DNA of 64,000 nt from NCBI RefSeq assembly GCF_900606115.1, contig NZ_UWPJ01000022.1:62001-126000 (forward strand), read 5' to 3'. The notes under the pieces were generated by a model that was not told the origin of the DNA, searched no databases, and saw only the letters and a program-made list of their open reading frames with translations. The DNA comes from Pigmentiphaga humi (GTDB lineage Bacteria; Pseudomonadota; Gammaproteobacteria; Burkholderiales; Burkholderiaceae_B). Below, piece by piece: positions 41,981-52,951 of the stretch. The position numbers and the translations under genes were made by a program. The first letter of the stretch is position 1; the number at the start of each line of letters is the position of its first letter.

Positions 41981-42832
41981 ATGTCCAGCCTGGAACTCCT
42001 CAGCCAGCATGCCTGCTTCGGCGGCCAGCAACGCTTCTACAAGCACGATTCCGCGCAGATCGGCCTGCCCATGCGCTTCTCGGTCTATCTGCCGCCGCAG
42101 GCCGGGGCCGGCCGCGTGCCGGTGCTGTTCTATCTCGCGGGCCTGACGTGCACCGAAGAGACCTTCATGATCAAGGCTGGCGCCCAGCGCCTGGCCGCCC
42201 GGCACGGCATCATGCTGGTGGCTCCCGATACCAGTCCGCGCGGCGCCAACCTGCCCGGCGAGACCGACAGCTGGGACTTCGGCGCGGGCGCCGGCTTCTA
42301 CCTCGATGCCACCGAGCAGCCCTGGGCCCGGCACTACCGCATGCACAGCTACATCGTGGAGGAACTGTTCGGCATCGCGACCGCCGAGCTGCCCGGCGAT
42401 GGCGCCCGGGCCGGCGTCTTCGGCCACTCCATGGGCGGCCACGGCGCGCTGGTACTGGCGCTGCGCAATCCCGGCAAGTTCCGTTCGGTCTCGGCGTTCG
42501 CCCCCATCGCCCACCCGAGCGATTGCCCGTGGGGCCACAAGGCCTTCGGCAACTACCTGGGCAACGACCGCGAGCAATGGAAGCAGTACGACGCCACCGA
42601 GCTGATGCGCGGCGCGCGCCAGCCCTTCCCGGGCGGCATCCTGGTCGACCAGGGCCTGGCCGACCAGTTCCTCGACGCACAACTGCGCCCCGAAGCCTTC
42701 GAAGACGCCTGCCGGCAGGCCGGCCAGCCGCTGGAACTGCGCCGCCACGCGGGCTACGACCACGGCTATTACTTCATCTCCACCTTCATGGAAGACCACC
42801 TGGCCTTCCATGCCAAAGCGCTGGGCGCCTGA
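41981..42832 (+). CDS. fghA: S-formylglutathione hydrolase
   Basis: This cytoplasmic esterase D-type enzyme hydrolyses S-formylglutathione in glutathione-dependent formaldehyde detoxification. The 283-residue protein has the nucleophile elbow GHSMGG with Ser150, likely Asp228 (DQGLADQF) and His261 (YDHGYYF); LAGLTCTEETFM and GANLPGETDSWDFG are diagnostic. AAGGAT lies 5 bases before the ATG at 41981. The partner formaldehyde dehydrogenase is not in the window. Stops convergently 12 bases from the TonB receptor gene. Confidence 0.95.
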   Translation: MSSLELLSQHACFGGQQRFYKHDSAQIGLPMRFSVYLPPQAGAGRVPVLFYLAGLTCTEETFMIKAGAQRLAARHGIMLVAPDTSPRGANLPGETDSWDFGAGAGFYLDATEQPWARHYRMHSYIVEELFGIATAELPGDGARAGVFGHSMGGHGALVLALRNPGKFRSVSAFAPIAHPSDCPWGHKAFGNYLGNDREQWKQYDATELMRGARQPFPGGILVDQGLADQFLDAQLRPEAFEDACRQAGQPLELRRHAGYDHGYYFISTFMEDHLAFHAKALGA

Positions 42833-42844
42833 ACGGCCCGGAGT

Positions 42845-44950
42845 TCAGAACGACGTCCGCAGCCCCACCTTCACGCTGCGCCCGCCCAGCGGCGCGATGT
42901 CCCGCAGGATGGAGGTGGCGCTGCGCGCCTCCTTGTCGGTGAGGTTGTCGGCGCGCACGTAGGCCAGGCTGCTCAGTCCGTTCCAGCGGAAACGGTAGCT
43001 CAGCGAAGCGCCCAGCAGCACGTAGCCGGCGGTCGGCGTGTCGTTGGCCGGCACCCGCGACTGCCTGGCCACGTAGTCCACGTTCAGGCGCGCGTCCCAC
43101 GGGCCGCTGCCGTAGATCAGCGACGAACCGGCGCGCCAGGGCGCCAGCCTCGGCAGCGGTTCGCCGGTGTCGCGGTTGCTGCCGCGCACCGTATCCGCGC
43201 GCAGCGCCACGTCCAGCTTGTCGGCGGAAGCCAGCAGGCCGCGCGCGACCGTGGCCCGGCCTTGCGCTTCCAGGCCGTACAGCCGGGCCGGCACGCCCAG
43301 GTAGCGGTACTCCGGCAGGGCGTCGCCGCTTCCCGGCGCCACCGCATTGCCGTCCTCGTCGCGCGCCGCGCCGGTCGCGGCCAGGGCCAGATAGTTGCTG
43401 AAGCGGCTGTAGTAGGCCGATACGCTGCCCTGGTAGGCCTCGCGCCGGACTTTCAGGCCGATGTCGAGCGACACCGCCTTTTCCTTGGCCGCGTCGGGGT
43501 CGCCCTGCTCGTACGCGCCGGTGGCCACGTGGGGGCCGTTGGCATAGAGCTCGTAGAAAGTGGGCGCGCGCTCGGTATAGGCGAGATTGCCGGTCAGCGT
43601 GCGCGCCTCGTCCAGTTTGTACAGCAGCCCTGCCGATGCGCTGCCGGCGGTGAAGCTGCGGCTGGCGTCGCGGAAACGGCTGTTGCCCGCGGCGCTGGCC
43701 GAGATGGCGCTGTGGTCCGCGCGCGCCCCCAGGTCCAGCTTCAGGCTGCCCGAGGCGTTCAAGGGCCGCTCTTCGAAGACGAACAAGGCGGCGGTGTCGG
43801 TGTCCGTGGACGGAACGAACGCCTCTTCGCCCAGCGCGGAGAAACGCTTCTGCCCGACTTCCGCCCCGAGCACGCCGGTCCATAGGCCCAGCGGCCCATG
43901 CTGGGCTTCCACACGCCCTTCCCAGCCGCGATTGCGGAACACCGTGCCGGTCTCGCCGCCTTCGATCTCCTTGTGTTCGTAGTCGCTGTAGCCGAGCTTG
44001 CCACGCACGGTGTGGAACAGCCCGCCCGCCAGGCCCAGGCCGCGCGCCTCGCCCTCGAGCGCGAAGTTATCCTGCTTCATGTCGATGCGGACGTCCTCTT
44101 CGGCCACGGTGCCGTAGTTGCTGCGGTAGCCGCTGTAGCTCGCCCCCAGGTAGCCGTCCGCCCAGGTGCGCGAGATGCCCAGGGCGCCGCCGTACTGGCG
44201 GGCGCTGCTGTTGGGCAGGCGACCCTGCGCCTCGGTCTCGCCGGCGTCGAGCGGCTCGGCGGCGCGCAGGCGGGCGCTGCGCGCGTAGCCGGGAATGTGC
44301 AGATCGCTGGTCTCGCGGTCGAAGGCATCGGCATGCACGGCGAGCTCGCCATTGCCGCCCTCGACCATGACGCTGCCGCCGCGCTCGGCGTCGGCGCCGC
44401 CTGCGCGCGCATCAACCGCGCCGTGCATGCCCCGCACCGGCTCCTTGGGAATGCGGTTGTTGATGACGTTGACCACGCCGCCCATGGCATTGCCGCCATA
44501 CAGCAGCGCCGCCGGACCGCGAACCACTTCCACCCGGTCCACCACCAGCGGATCGATAGGCACCGCATGGTCGTATGACAGCGCGGAGGCGTCGAGCGAA
44601 ATCCCGCCGTTCTGCAGAATGCGGATGCGGTCGCCGTCCAGGCCGCGGATGACGGGCCGGCCGACATTCGGGCCGAAGCTGCCGTTGGCCACGCCGGGCA
44701 GCCCGTCCACGGTGTCGCCGAGCGTGCTGCCGCGCCGCACCGCGAGTTCGTCGCCTTCCAGGCTGGAGACGGCCGGCACCAGGTCCATCAGGTCGCTGCC
44801 GAGCGGATTGCCGGTCACCACGATGCCGCGCAACTGCACGGTGGGCGCGGCGGGCGGCGTATCGGCGGCCTGAGCGAAGGAGGATGAGGAAAACAGGATC
44901 GGCCAAGCGGCCGCAAGCGGCGTGAGCCGCCGAATCGAACGTATTGTCAT
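42845..44950 (-). CDS. ZnuD-like TonB-dependent outer-membrane receptor
   Basis: This 701-residue outer-membrane receptor has a signal peptide (about 1-28), a plug domain with GSDLMDLVPAVSSLEGDELA, RPVIRGLDGDRIRILQNGG and DHAVPIDPLVVDRVEVVRGP, and a beta-barrel ending in Phe (VKVGLRTSF). This plug sequence is the pattern of the ZnuD zinc (and haem) receptor of Neisseria and relatives, and HKEIEGGETGTVFRN is also typical. The start at 44948-44950 gives a proper signal peptide. A small gene with a His/Cys-containing tail lies upstream on the same strand. Substrate zinc is inferred; no clear Zur box was found by eye. Confidence 0.85.
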   Translation of the reverse strand: MTIRSIRRLTPLAAAWPILFSSSSFAQAADTPPAAPTVQLRGIVVTGNPLGSDLMDLVPAVSSLEGDELAVRRGSTLGDTVDGLPGVANGSFGPNVGRPVIRGLDGDRIRILQNGGISLDASALSYDHAVPIDPLVVDRVEVVRGPAALLYGGNAMGGVVNVINNRIPKEPVRGMHGAVDARAGGADAERGGSVMVEGGNGELAVHADAFDRETSDLHIPGYARSARLRAAEPLDAGETEAQGRLPNSSARQYGGALGISRTWADGYLGASYSGYRSNYGTVAEEDVRIDMKQDNFALEGEARGLGLAGGLFHTVRGKLGYSDYEHKEIEGGETGTVFRNRGWEGRVEAQHGPLGLWTGVLGAEVGQKRFSALGEEAFVPSTDTDTAALFVFEERPLNASGSLKLDLGARADHSAISASAAGNSRFRDASRSFTAGSASAGLLYKLDEARTLTGNLAYTERAPTFYELYANGPHVATGAYEQGDPDAAKEKAVSLDIGLKVRREAYQGSVSAYYSRFSNYLALAATGAARDEDGNAVAPGSGDALPEYRYLGVPARLYGLEAQGRATVARGLLASADKLDVALRADTVRGSNRDTGEPLPRLAPWRAGSSLIYGSGPWDARLNVDYVARQSRVPANDTPTAGYVLLGASLSYRFRWNGLSSLAYVRADNLTDKEARSATSILRDIAPLGGRSVKVGLRTSF

Positions 44951-45133
44951 GGAAGAAATCCCGTCCCCTCGCGCTTCGCATGCCGGCATGGCCGGCTCCC
45001 GGCCGCTATGCAGCAGCCTCCATGGAGCCAGGGTCGGGAATGCCAAGCGCAGGGGGATCGTTGGAAGGACGCCTCGCCGGCCGGGGCCGGAGAGGTGCGA
45101 AGACAGGCCTATGGCCTGCCGGCATCGTTCCGA

Positions 45134-45514
45134 TCAGGCGGGAAGCTGCGGCGGGGCTCGGCTCAGGAAGCGGCGTGGCGCCGCCAGGTGCGGCGTCGCG
45201 CCCGCTTCGGCCAGGACGGCCGGCAGATGCGAAGCAAGCGGTGGAACCAGGACGATGGGCAGCGCGGGCGGGCCGTCGGACAATGCCGCTGCCGCGTAGA
45301 GCACGCAGGAATGGCCGGCATGGCCATAGGCCTTGGCCGGCCCGCCAGCGAGGCCGGCCGGCGACTCGGACCAGCCGTGCTCGATCTCGTGCAGCACGCC
45401 GGCCCATTGCGCCACGCACAGAGCAAGGACGAGCCAGGCCGCCAGCATGCGGACGGACCGCGCGCCGGTCCAGCCAGCGCCGAGGCGGCGCTTTCTGCTC
45501 GAGACCATGACCAT
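45134..45514 (-). CDS. Small exported or membrane protein upstream of TonB receptor (DUF2946-like)
   Basis: This 126-residue protein has a basic N-terminus, one hydrophobic segment (RMLAAWLVLALCVAQWAGVL), then a periplasmic tail with HEIEHG and GHAGHSCVLYAAAALSDG. The His/Cys spacing and the hydrophobic start recall DUF2946-type small proteins that accompany metal-receptor genes; this match is weak. An alternative ATG lies two codons in (45506-45508). It reads towards the ZnuD-like gene, 183 bases away, and diverges from ggt. It may be a periplasmic metal-binding accessory. Confidence 0.55.
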   Translation of the reverse strand: MVMVSSRKRRLGAGWTGARSVRMLAAWLVLALCVAQWAGVLHEIEHGWSESPAGLAGGPAKAYGHAGHSCVLYAAAALSDGPPALPIVLVPPLASHLPAVLAEAGATPHLAAPRRFLSRAPPQLPA

Positions 45515-45633
45515 GCCCGCAGGATCGCATGCGCGCGCTGAACGCAAGCTGAACCCGCATCGCACCGCCGCGCCCCTGCCGAAGGCGGGCACCTGGATGG
45601 TAAGGTTGTGGCCTTCCGGTAAACACGCCGCCC

Positions 45634-47433
45634 ATGCACGCATCGCCCCTCTCCTCCTTTCCCGCCAGGCGCGCGATACGCGCGCGCCTGCGGCTGGCCG
45701 GCCTGCTCGCCGCAGGCCTGGCGGCCTGTGCCGGGGCCGCGGCGCAGGCTCCCGATACCGCGCCCGAGGCCCAGACGGCCTACACGCCCAAGCAGGCGGC
45801 GATGGCTCGCCGCTTCATGGCGGTCACCGCCCATCCGCTGGCGACCGACGCCGCCTGGCGCGTCCTGGACCGCGGCGGCCACGCCATCGATGCCGCCATC
45901 GCCGCGCAAGCCATGCTGAGCCTGGTCGAGCCGCAGTCCTCGGGCCTGGGCGGCGGCGCGTTCCTGCTTTATTACGACGCCGCCACAGGCACGGTCTCCG
46001 CGTTCGACGGCCGCGAAACCGCGCCCGCGGCCGCTGGCGCCGACCGTTTCCTGGAAGACGGCCGGCCGATGGAATTCGCGCAGGCGGTCGATAGCGGCAA
46101 ATCGGTGGGCGTGCCAGGCATGCTGCGCGCGCTCGAGCTGGCCCACGCCCGTCATGGCAGGCAGCCATGGCGCACCTTGTTCGACGACGCGATCGCCCGC
46201 GCGCGGCACGGTTTCCCGGTATCGCAGCGGCTCGCGGCGCTGCTGGACGGCAACGCGCGCCTGGCCGCCCAGCCGGCGGCGCGCGCCTATTTCTTCCACG
46301 CCGACGGCACGGCGCGCCGCCAGGGCGAGATCCTGCGCAACCCCGCGCTGGCCCGCACGCTGGCGGACATCGCCCGCCACGGCGCCGACGCCTTCTACCA
46401 TGGCGCGCCGGCGCAGGCCATGGTGGACGCGGTCCGCGCCCATCCGCAGCCGGGCGACCTCTCGCTGGCCGACCTGGCAGGCTACGCCGCGCGCGAGCGG
46501 CCGGCGCTGTGCCGGCCCTACCGCGCCTATACGGTCTGCGGCATGCCGCCGCCCAGTTCGGGCGGCCTGGCGGTCGCGCAGATGCTGGCCCTGCTCGACG
46601 CTACGCCGCTCGCCCGGTACGCTCCCCTGTCGGCCGAAGCCGTCCACTATTTTTCCGAAGCCGGCCGGCTGGCTTACGCCGACCGCGACCGCTACGTAGC
46701 CGACCCCGACTTCGTCGACGTCCCGGTGCAGGCGTTGCTGGAGCCGGCCTACGTGGCCCGGCGCGCCGCGCTGATCCGCCCCGACCGCGCGATGGGCCGG
46801 GCCCACCCCGGCGAGCCGCTGCCGGGCGCGCTGTCGCGGCACGGCGAAGACGATACGCCCGCCCTGCCCTCGACCACCCATTTGTCCATCGTCGATGCCG
46901 AGGGCAACGCAGTCGCGATGACCGCCTCGATCGAGCAGGCCTTCGGCAGCAAGATCTTCGTCGGCGGCTTCCTGCTCAACAATGAACTGACGGACTTCGC
47001 GCTCTCGCCGCGGGACGCGCGCGGCCGCCCTGCCGCCAACCGGGTCGAGCCGGGCAAGCGTCCGCGCAGCACCATGGCCCCCACCATCGTGCTGCGGCGC
47101 GACGGCGCCGGTCCGGCCCTGCGCCTGGTGGTGGGCGCGCCCGGCGGCGTCGCGATCGCGAATTACGTGGCCCAGACCGTGCTCGCCAATCTCACGTGGG
47201 GCCTGGACATCCAGAGCGCCATCGACCTGCCGCGCTACGGCAGCCGCAACGGCCCGACCGAACTCGAGCGCGGCACCGTCCTCGAATCCCTGCAGCCCGC
47301 GCTGCGCGCCATGGGACATGCCACCGCGGTCGTGTCCTCGCCCAGCGGCCTGCACGGCGTGGAAATGATGAGCAACGGCATGCTGCGGGGCGGCGCCGAC
47401 CCGCGCCGCGAAGGCATGGCACGAGGGCGGTGA
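45634..47433 (+). CDS. ggt: Gamma-glutamyltransferase
   Basis: This is a periplasmic Ntn-hydrolase that cleaves glutathione. The 599-residue precursor self-cleaves before the catalytic Thr: [18 protein letters not shown] places it at Thr414. Substrate motifs PSSGG (near residue 310) and GAPGG (near residue 499) are present. The N-terminal signal sequence ends in a lipobox-like LAACAG, so the protein may be a lipoprotein. Start ATG at 45634 without a strong ribosome site. Stand-alone gene. Confidence 0.94.
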   Translation: MHASPLSSFPARRAIRARLRLAGLLAAGLAACAGAAAQAPDTAPEAQTAYTPKQAAMARRFMAVTAHPLATDAAWRVLDRGGHAIDAAIAAQAMLSLVEPQSSGLGGGAFLLYYDAATGTVSAFDGRETAPAAAGADRFLEDGRPMEFAQAVDSGKSVGVPGMLRALELAHARHGRQPWRTLFDDAIARARHGFPVSQRLAALLDGNARLAAQPAARAYFFHADGTARRQGEILRNPALARTLADIARHGADAFYHGAPAQAMVDAVRAHPQPGDLSLADLAGYAARERPALCRPYRAYTVCGMPPPSSGGLAVAQMLALLDATPLARYAPLSAEAVHYFSEAGRLAYADRDRYVADPDFVDVPVQALLEPAYVARRAALIRPDRAMGRAHPGEPLPGALSRHGEDDTPALPSTTHLSIVDAEGNAVAMTASIEQAFGSKIFVGGFLLNNELTDFALSPRDARGRPAANRVEPGKRPRSTMAPTIVLRRDGAGPALRLVVGAPGGVAIANYVAQTVLANLTWGLDIQSAIDLPRYGSRNGPTELERGTVLESLQPALRAMGHATAVVSSPSGLHGVEMMSNGMLRGGADPRREGMARGR

Positions 47434-47584
47434 ACACATGATGCGAATCCCGTTTCCAGGCGCTGCAGCGCGGCAATCGCTACATCCGGTAGTACTTGTA
47501 CACGCAAGCATCCCCATCGGAACGGCCATAGCCTCTAAAATCGCCGTTCCAGAATTCTCGCCATACCCGGACGACCATAGATCC

Positions 47585-49183
47585 GTGACTGACTTCCCTC
47601 TCCTTGTTTCCCGGAAGCGCCTGCGCGCCTCCCGCGTCCTGCTGTCCGCCCTGGCGTTGACGGTCGGCCTGCTGGCCGCCGCGCCTGCGAGCGCTTTCGA
47701 TTTCTTCGATGTCACCCGGCGCGCCAAGGCGCTGGCCAACGAGAAATACAAGGCGCCCAGCAGCGCACTGCCCAAGGAGTTGCGCGAACTCAAGTACGCC
47801 GATTACCAGCAGATACGGATCAAGCCGGACCGGCAGCTCTGGGCCGACGGCCGCACGACCTTCCAGGTCGCCTTCCTGCACCAGGGCATGGCCTTCGACC
47901 TGCCCATCAAAATCAACGAGATCGACGCAGAAGGCGTGCGCGAGATCAAATACGACCCCGACGACTTCGACTTCGGCACACGCAAGCCTGACCTGAAGCA
48001 GCTCAAGAACCTCGGCTTCGCGGGTTTCCGCGTGTTCCATTCCTTCGGCGACCGGGCCAACAAGCGCGACGGCGAGCTGGCCTCGTTCCTGGGCGCGAGC
48101 TACTTCCGCGTGGCCGGCAAGGGCCAGGTCTTCGGCGTGTCCGCGCGCGGCCTGGCCATCGACACGGCGGTCGCCTCGGGTGAAGAATTCCCGCGCTTCC
48201 GCGAATTCTGGATCGCCCGTCCGGCCAACAACGACAAGCACCTCGTCATCTACGCGCTGCTCGACTCGCCGCGCGCCACCGGCGCCTATCGCTTCACCAT
48301 CAATCCCGACGAAGACACCACGGTCCAGGTGCGTTCGCGCGTCTACCTGCGCGCGCCGGTCGGCAAACTGGGCATCGCCGCGATGTCCAGCATGTACCTG
48401 TACGGTTCGGCCCAGCCCTCTTCAGCCGCCAATTTCCGTCCCGAACTGCACAATTCCGACGGCCTGGGCATACGGGCCGGCAACGGCGAATGGCTGTGGC
48501 GCCCACTGAACAATCCGCGCCGGCTCGCCAGCAGCTCGTTCGCCGTCGAGAATCCGCGCGGTTTCGGGCTGCAGCAGCGTTCGCGCGATTTCCGCCTCTA
48601 TGAAGACCTGGACGAGCGCTACGACCTGCGTCCCTCGCTGTGGGTCGAACCCGAGGGCGACTGGGGCAAGGGCCGCGTGGAACTGCTCGAACTCCCCACC
48701 TCCGACGAGACCAACGACAACATCGCCGCGTTCTGGGTCCCGGAGAGTCCGCCCAAGCCCGGCGCGGCGCTGGACCTGAACTACACGCTGCGATGGACTC
48801 GCAACGAAACCGCGCTGGCCGACGCGAAGCTGGCGCGCGTGCTGCAGACGCGGCGCTCGACAGGCGAAACCCGCGGCGCCGACCAGATCCGGCGGCCGGA
48901 CGGCAGCATCGCGCTGATGGTGGACTTCTCCGCGCCGGTCCCGGCCAAGCCCAAGGATCCGCCGCTGCCGGTGTCGCTGAATTTCTCCACCAGCGGCAAC
49001 GCCGACGTGCTGGAGAACAGCCTGCGCCGCAATCCCGTCACCGGCGGCTGGCGCGTCAGCTTGCGGCTGAAGGTCAAGGATCCGGCCAAGCCGGTGGAAA
49101 TGCGCGCCGCGCTGGTCAATGGCCAGAACCCCGTATCCGAAACCTGGAGCTACCAGCTGCCGGGCTATGAGACGGGTGAATAA
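47585..49183 (+). CDS. opgG: OpgG/MdoG periplasmic glucan biosynthesis protein
   Basis: This periplasmic protein is needed for beta-1,6 branching and polymerisation of osmoregulated periplasmic glucans. The 532-residue protein begins [20 protein letters not shown] (GTG at 47585) with a signal peptide ending APASAFDFF. OpgG signatures include [47 protein letters not shown] and LNNPRRLA. An in-frame ATG 49 codons earlier is unlikely as it would bury the signal peptide. It is followed by opgH after 4 bases. Confidence 0.94.
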   Translation: MTDFPLLVSRKRLRASRVLLSALALTVGLLAAAPASAFDFFDVTRRAKALANEKYKAPSSALPKELRELKYADYQQIRIKPDRQLWADGRTTFQVAFLHQGMAFDLPIKINEIDAEGVREIKYDPDDFDFGTRKPDLKQLKNLGFAGFRVFHSFGDRANKRDGELASFLGASYFRVAGKGQVFGVSARGLAIDTAVASGEEFPRFREFWIARPANNDKHLVIYALLDSPRATGAYRFTINPDEDTTVQVRSRVYLRAPVGKLGIAAMSSMYLYGSAQPSSAANFRPELHNSDGLGIRAGNGEWLWRPLNNPRRLASSSFAVENPRGFGLQQRSRDFRLYEDLDERYDLRPSLWVEPEGDWGKGRVELLELPTSDETNDNIAAFWVPESPPKPGAALDLNYTLRWTRNETALADAKLARVLQTRRSTGETRGADQIRRPDGSIALMVDFSAPVPAKPKDPPLPVSLNFSTSGNADVLENSLRRNPVTGGWRVSLRLKVKDPAKPVEMRAALVNGQNPVSETWSYQLPGYETGE

Positions 49184-49187
49184 GGCC

Positions 49188-51485
49188 ATGTCCGCGGCGC
49201 TAGACCAACTTTCCCCCGAACACGGCCAGGCCGAAGAACTGGCGCAGACGCTGCGCACGGCCTGTGGCCCGGAACTGGAACAGCACGGCCTGGTCGGCCG
49301 CGACGGCGACGGGCGCCTGCGCATCGAGACCGCGCCGCCCATCCGCCGCGCTTCCATGGTGCCCGAACCCTGGGTCACCAATCCCCTCATGCGCGGCTGG
49401 AAGCGCGTCAGCAGCAAGATGCACCGCAGCCGCGCGCAGGGGCTGACGCAGCCCCCTGAACCACGCTGGAAAAGCGCGGGCCGGGCGCGCCGCATGATCC
49501 TGCTGATCGCCGTGCTGGCGCAGACGGCCGTGGCCACCTGGTACATGAAGGCGGTGCTGCCCTACCAAGGCGGCCAGGCGCTGGAAATCGCCATCCTGCT
49601 GCTGTTCGCGCTGCTGTTCTGCTGGGTTTCGGCCGGCTTCTGGACCGCGCTGATGGGCTTTCTGCAGCTGATGATAGGCCGCGACCGCTACAGCATCTCG
49701 GCCACCGTGGCCGAGGGCGTGCCGATCTCGCCGCACAGCCGCACCGCCATCGTCATGCCCATCTGCAACGAGGACGTCGGACGCGTGTTCGCGGGCCTGC
49801 GCGCCACCTACGAATCGGTCGAGCGCACGGGCGACCTCGACAAGTTCGACTTCTTCATCCTGAGCGACAGCTACAAGGCCGACCAATGCGTCCAGGAGCA
49901 ACAGGCGTGGGTGGACGTCTGCAAGGCGGTCGGCGGCTTCGGCCGCATCTTCTACCGGCGCCGGCGCCGGCGGGTCAAGCGCAAGAGCGGCAACATCGAC
50001 GATTTCTGCCGCCGCTGGGGCAGCCAGTACGACTACATGGTGGTGCTGGACGCCGACAGCGTGATGAGCGGCGAATGCTTGAGGCGCCTGGTCGTGCTGA
50101 TGGACGCGAACCCCGAGGCCGGCATCATCCAGAGCGCGCCGCGCGCCTCCGGCATGGACAGCCTCTATGCGCGCGTGCAGCAATTCGCCACCCGCGTCTA
50201 TGGTCCGCTGTTCACTGCCGGCCTGCATTTCTGGCAGCTGGGCGAATCCCACTACTGGGGCCACAACGCCATCATCCGGCTCGAACCGTTCATCCAGCAC
50301 TGCGCACTGGCGCCGCTGCCCGGCAAAGGCGGCTTCTCGGGCGCCATTCTGTCGCACGACTTCGTCGAGGCAGCGCTGATGCGGCGCGCCGGCTGGGGCG
50401 TCTGGATCGCCTACGACCTGCCGGGCAGCTACGAAGAGCTGCCGCCCAACCTGCTGGACGAACTGCAGCGCGACCAGCGCTGGTGCCAGGGCAACCTGAT
50501 GAATTTCCGGCTGTTCCTGATCAACGGCCTGCACCCGGTGCACCGGGCCGTGTTCCTGACCGGCGTGATGTCCTACCTATCGGCGCCGCTCTGGTTCCTG
50601 TTCCTGGCGCTGTCCACCGCGCTGCTCGCGGTGCACACGCTGACCACGCCGCAGTATTTCGTCACGCCCTTCCAGTTATTCCCGATCTGGCCGCAATGGC
50701 ACCCCGAAGAAGCCATCGCGCTGTTCTCCACCACCGCGGTGCTGCTGTTCCTGCCCAAGGTGTTGAGCGTGCTGCTGGTATGGGCCAAGGGCGCGCGCGG
50801 CTACGGCGGCGCGTACAAACTGCTGTCGTCCATGCTGCTGGAAGTGCTGTTCTCGATGCTGCTGGCGCCGATACGGATGCTGTTCCACACGCGTTTCGTC
50901 GTGGCCGCCTACCTGGGCCTGAAAGTGCAGTGGAAATCGCCGGCGCGCGACAACAACGAGACCTCGTGGGGCGAGGCCTTCCGGCGCCACGGCCTGCAGA
51001 CCCTGCTGGGCATCTGCTGGGGCCTGCTGGTGGCCTGGCTCAATCCCAACTTCCTGTGGTGGATGATCCCCATCCTGGCCTCGCTGGTGCTGGCCATCCC
51101 GCTGTCCGTGCTGTCCAGCCGAGTCGGCCTGGGCCGCGGCGCCTACGACGACGGCCTGTTCTGCATTCCCGAGGAAACCTCGCCGCCGCGCGAGCTGGCC
51201 GATACCGATCGCTACAACGAGGCCAACCAGGCGCAGGAACAACCGGGCTTCCTGGATGCCCTGCACCGCCCCGAGGTCAACGCGCTGGCCTATGGCTTCG
51301 GCACGGCCCGGCACCGGGCCGGCCATCCCATGATCGAATCGGCCCGGCAGGCGCGCGTGCGCAATGCGCTCGACGCCCGCCCCGAGCGCCTGAACGACCA
51401 GCACCGGGTGCGGCTGCTGGACGATCCGGTCGCGCTGCGCGCGCTGCACCGGGCGCTGCAAGCCTCCGAAGCCTCCGGGCACTGA
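49188..51485 (+). CDS. opgH: OpgH/MdoH glucan glucosyltransferase
   Basis: This inner-membrane GT2-family enzyme polymerises UDP-glucose into the periplasmic glucan backbone. The 765-residue protein has two N-terminal membrane segments (about 100-150), a cytoplasmic catalytic domain with [11 protein letters not shown] (DxD), [15 protein letters not shown] and the [10 protein letters not shown] (QxxRW) motif, and further membrane segments in the C-terminal third. The ATG at 49188, just after the opgG stop, is chosen (AAGG 5 bases upstream); an ATG at 49167 overlaps opgG. It is shorter than the E. coli enzyme (847) at the N-terminus. Confidence 0.94.
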   Translation: MSAALDQLSPEHGQAEELAQTLRTACGPELEQHGLVGRDGDGRLRIETAPPIRRASMVPEPWVTNPLMRGWKRVSSKMHRSRAQGLTQPPEPRWKSAGRARRMILLIAVLAQTAVATWYMKAVLPYQGGQALEIAILLLFALLFCWVSAGFWTALMGFLQLMIGRDRYSISATVAEGVPISPHSRTAIVMPICNEDVGRVFAGLRATYESVERTGDLDKFDFFILSDSYKADQCVQEQQAWVDVCKAVGGFGRIFYRRRRRRVKRKSGNIDDFCRRWGSQYDYMVVLDADSVMSGECLRRLVVLMDANPEAGIIQSAPRASGMDSLYARVQQFATRVYGPLFTAGLHFWQLGESHYWGHNAIIRLEPFIQHCALAPLPGKGGFSGAILSHDFVEAALMRRAGWGVWIAYDLPGSYEELPPNLLDELQRDQRWCQGNLMNFRLFLINGLHPVHRAVFLTGVMSYLSAPLWFLFLALSTALLAVHTLTTPQYFVTPFQLFPIWPQWHPEEAIALFSTTAVLLFLPKVLSVLLVWAKGARGYGGAYKLLSSMLLEVLFSMLLAPIRMLFHTRFVVAAYLGLKVQWKSPARDNNETSWGEAFRRHGLQTLLGICWGLLVAWLNPNFLWWMIPILASLVLAIPLSVLSSRVGLGRGAYDDGLFCIPEETSPPRELADTDRYNEANQAQEQPGFLDALHRPEVNALAYGFGTARHRAGHPMIESARQARVRNALDARPERLNDQHRVRLLDDPVALRALHRALQASEASGH

Positions 51486-51491
51486 GCGCCT

Positions 51492-51517
51492 CCGGCGCGG
51501 CGCAGCCGCCGCGCCGG
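51492..51517. terminator. Hairpin between convergent opgH and the metallo-hydrolase gene
   Basis: A perfect 10-base stem CCGGCGCGGC (51492-51501) with GCCGCGCCGG (51508-51517), 6-base loop, lies just past the opgH stop and just past the stop of the opposing gene. Confidence 0.7.
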
Positions 51518-51525
51518 CCCTCGAT

Positions 51526-52887
51526 TCAGGCAGGCAGGTCGACCTGCTGCCCGTCGCTCGCGACCTGCGCCCGCCAACCCAGTTCACGCTCGATGCGCCC
51601 GGCCAGCACACCGGCCGGACCGGACTCTCCATGCGTCAAGAAAACCTGGCGCGGCGCGGCCGGCGCGGTGCGCAGCCAGGCCAGCAACTGCTCCGCGTCC
51701 GCATGCGCCGACATGCCTTTGAGCGCCACCACCTCCGCAACCACGGGCACGTCCTGGGCGAATATGCGCAGGGTCGGCTCGCCGGCCGCCAGCCGGGCGC
51801 CGCGCGTGCCGCGCGCCTGGTGGCCGGCCAGCACCACGGTGTTGCGCCGATCCGGCAGCATGGCGCGCAGGTGGTGGAGCACGCGCCCGCCGGTGGCCAT
51901 GCCGCTGGCCGAAACGATGATCGAAGGAAAACGCATCTGCGTCACCTCGCGCGACTGGTCGCTGGTGCGCACCATGGTCGCGGATTGCGCCATGATCCGC
52001 GCCTGCTGCGCCGACAGGCGATGCTCGGCATGGTGGGCCGCGTAGATGCCGGTCATGTCGATCGCCATCGGGCTGTCCAGGAATACCGGCACGTCGGGAA
52101 TCGCCGCGCGCGCCTTGAGCCGGGAGATCGCCAACAGCAGCGCCTGGGCGCGGCCGACCGCGAACGACGGGATCAGCACCTTGCCGCCCCGGCCCACCGT
52201 GCGCTTGACCACCTCGGCCAGCAATGCCTCCTGGTCGTCCGCGCCGTGCCGGCGATCGCCATAGGTGGACTCCATCACCAGATAATCGGCGGCGGGCATG
52301 GCGCTGGGCGGATACATGATGGCGTCGTCGGACCGGCCCAGGTCGCCCGAGAACAGCACGCTGGCGGCGTCCGTCTCGATCCGCGCCGAGGCCGCGCCCA
52401 GGATGTGGCCGGCATAGCGCAGCGCGACCCGCATGCCCGGCACGATCTCCTGCTCACGCTCGTAGTCCAGCGGCTGGAGGTAGCGCAGCACGTGGCGCGC
52501 GTTTTCCTCGGTATAGAGCGGCAGCGCGGGGTGGTGCCTGGAGGTGCGGTGGCGATTGGCGAAGGCTGCGTCCTCTTCCTGCAGGTGGCCGCTGTCGGGC
52601 AGCAGCAGGCCGCACAGCTCGATGGTGGCCGGCGTGGCATAGATGGGGCCGCGAAAGCCGCGCCGCATCAGCAACGGCAAGGCGCCCGAGTGATCCAGGT
52701 GGGCATGGGTGAGCACCACCGCGTCGATCGCCTGGGCATCGAAGGGGAACGGCGCCCAGTTCCGTTCGCGCAAGGGTTTTTCGCCCTGGAACAGGCCGCA
52801 ATCGACCAGCACTTTGCGGCCGCCGTGCTCCAACAGATAGCGGGAGCCGGTCACCGTGCCGGCCGCCCCCAGAAAGCTCAGTTTCAT
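51526..52887 (-). CDS. Metallo-beta-lactamase/beta-CASP-fold hydrolase (RNA-processing type)
   Basis: This is a 453-residue cytoplasmic enzyme. The metal-binding motif is HAHLDH, with downstream GHILGA, FSGDLGRSDD and a C-terminal RMBL region (GMSAHADAEQLLAWL) and beta-CASP segments in between (VLIPSFAVGRAQALLL, MATGGRVLHHL). These match the RNase J/CPSF-73-like family annotated as predicted exonuclease of the beta-lactamase fold involved in RNA processing. The start MKLSFLGAAGTVTGSRYLLE at 52885-52887 is typical and has GGGAG upstream. The RNA substrate is not predictable. Confidence 0.92.
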   Translation of the reverse strand: MKLSFLGAAGTVTGSRYLLEHGGRKVLVDCGLFQGEKPLRERNWAPFPFDAQAIDAVVLTHAHLDHSGALPLLMRRGFRGPIYATPATIELCGLLLPDSGHLQEEDAAFANRHRTSRHHPALPLYTEENARHVLRYLQPLDYEREQEIVPGMRVALRYAGHILGAASARIETDAASVLFSGDLGRSDDAIMYPPSAMPAADYLVMESTYGDRRHGADDQEALLAEVVKRTVGRGGKVLIPSFAVGRAQALLLAISRLKARAAIPDVPVFLDSPMAIDMTGIYAAHHAEHRLSAQQARIMAQSATMVRTSDQSREVTQMRFPSIIVSASGMATGGRVLHHLRAMLPDRRNTVVLAGHQARGTRGARLAAGEPTLRIFAQDVPVVAEVVALKGMSAHADAEQLLAWLRTAPAAPRQVFLTHGESGPAGVLAGRIERELGWRAQVASDGQQVDLPA

Positions 52888-52951
52888 ACCGCTCCCGCAG
52901 GCTAGCTCGAGCGCACATCTTGCCACGGACGAGCGCCGCCGCGCGGGCACC

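Noticed and set aside
45515-45633. Zur box upstream of the small gene and ZnuD-like receptor
   Set aside because: No sequence close to the Zur palindrome could be found by eye in this gap.
45163-47793. 876-codon minus-strand open frame
   Set aside because: Antisense to ggt and opgG, which have intact catalytic and signature motifs; the translation is Arg/Gly-rich noise.
49886-52045. 719-codon plus-strand open frame
   Set aside because: Overlaps opgH in another frame and runs antisense into the metallo-hydrolase gene; no recognisable protein.
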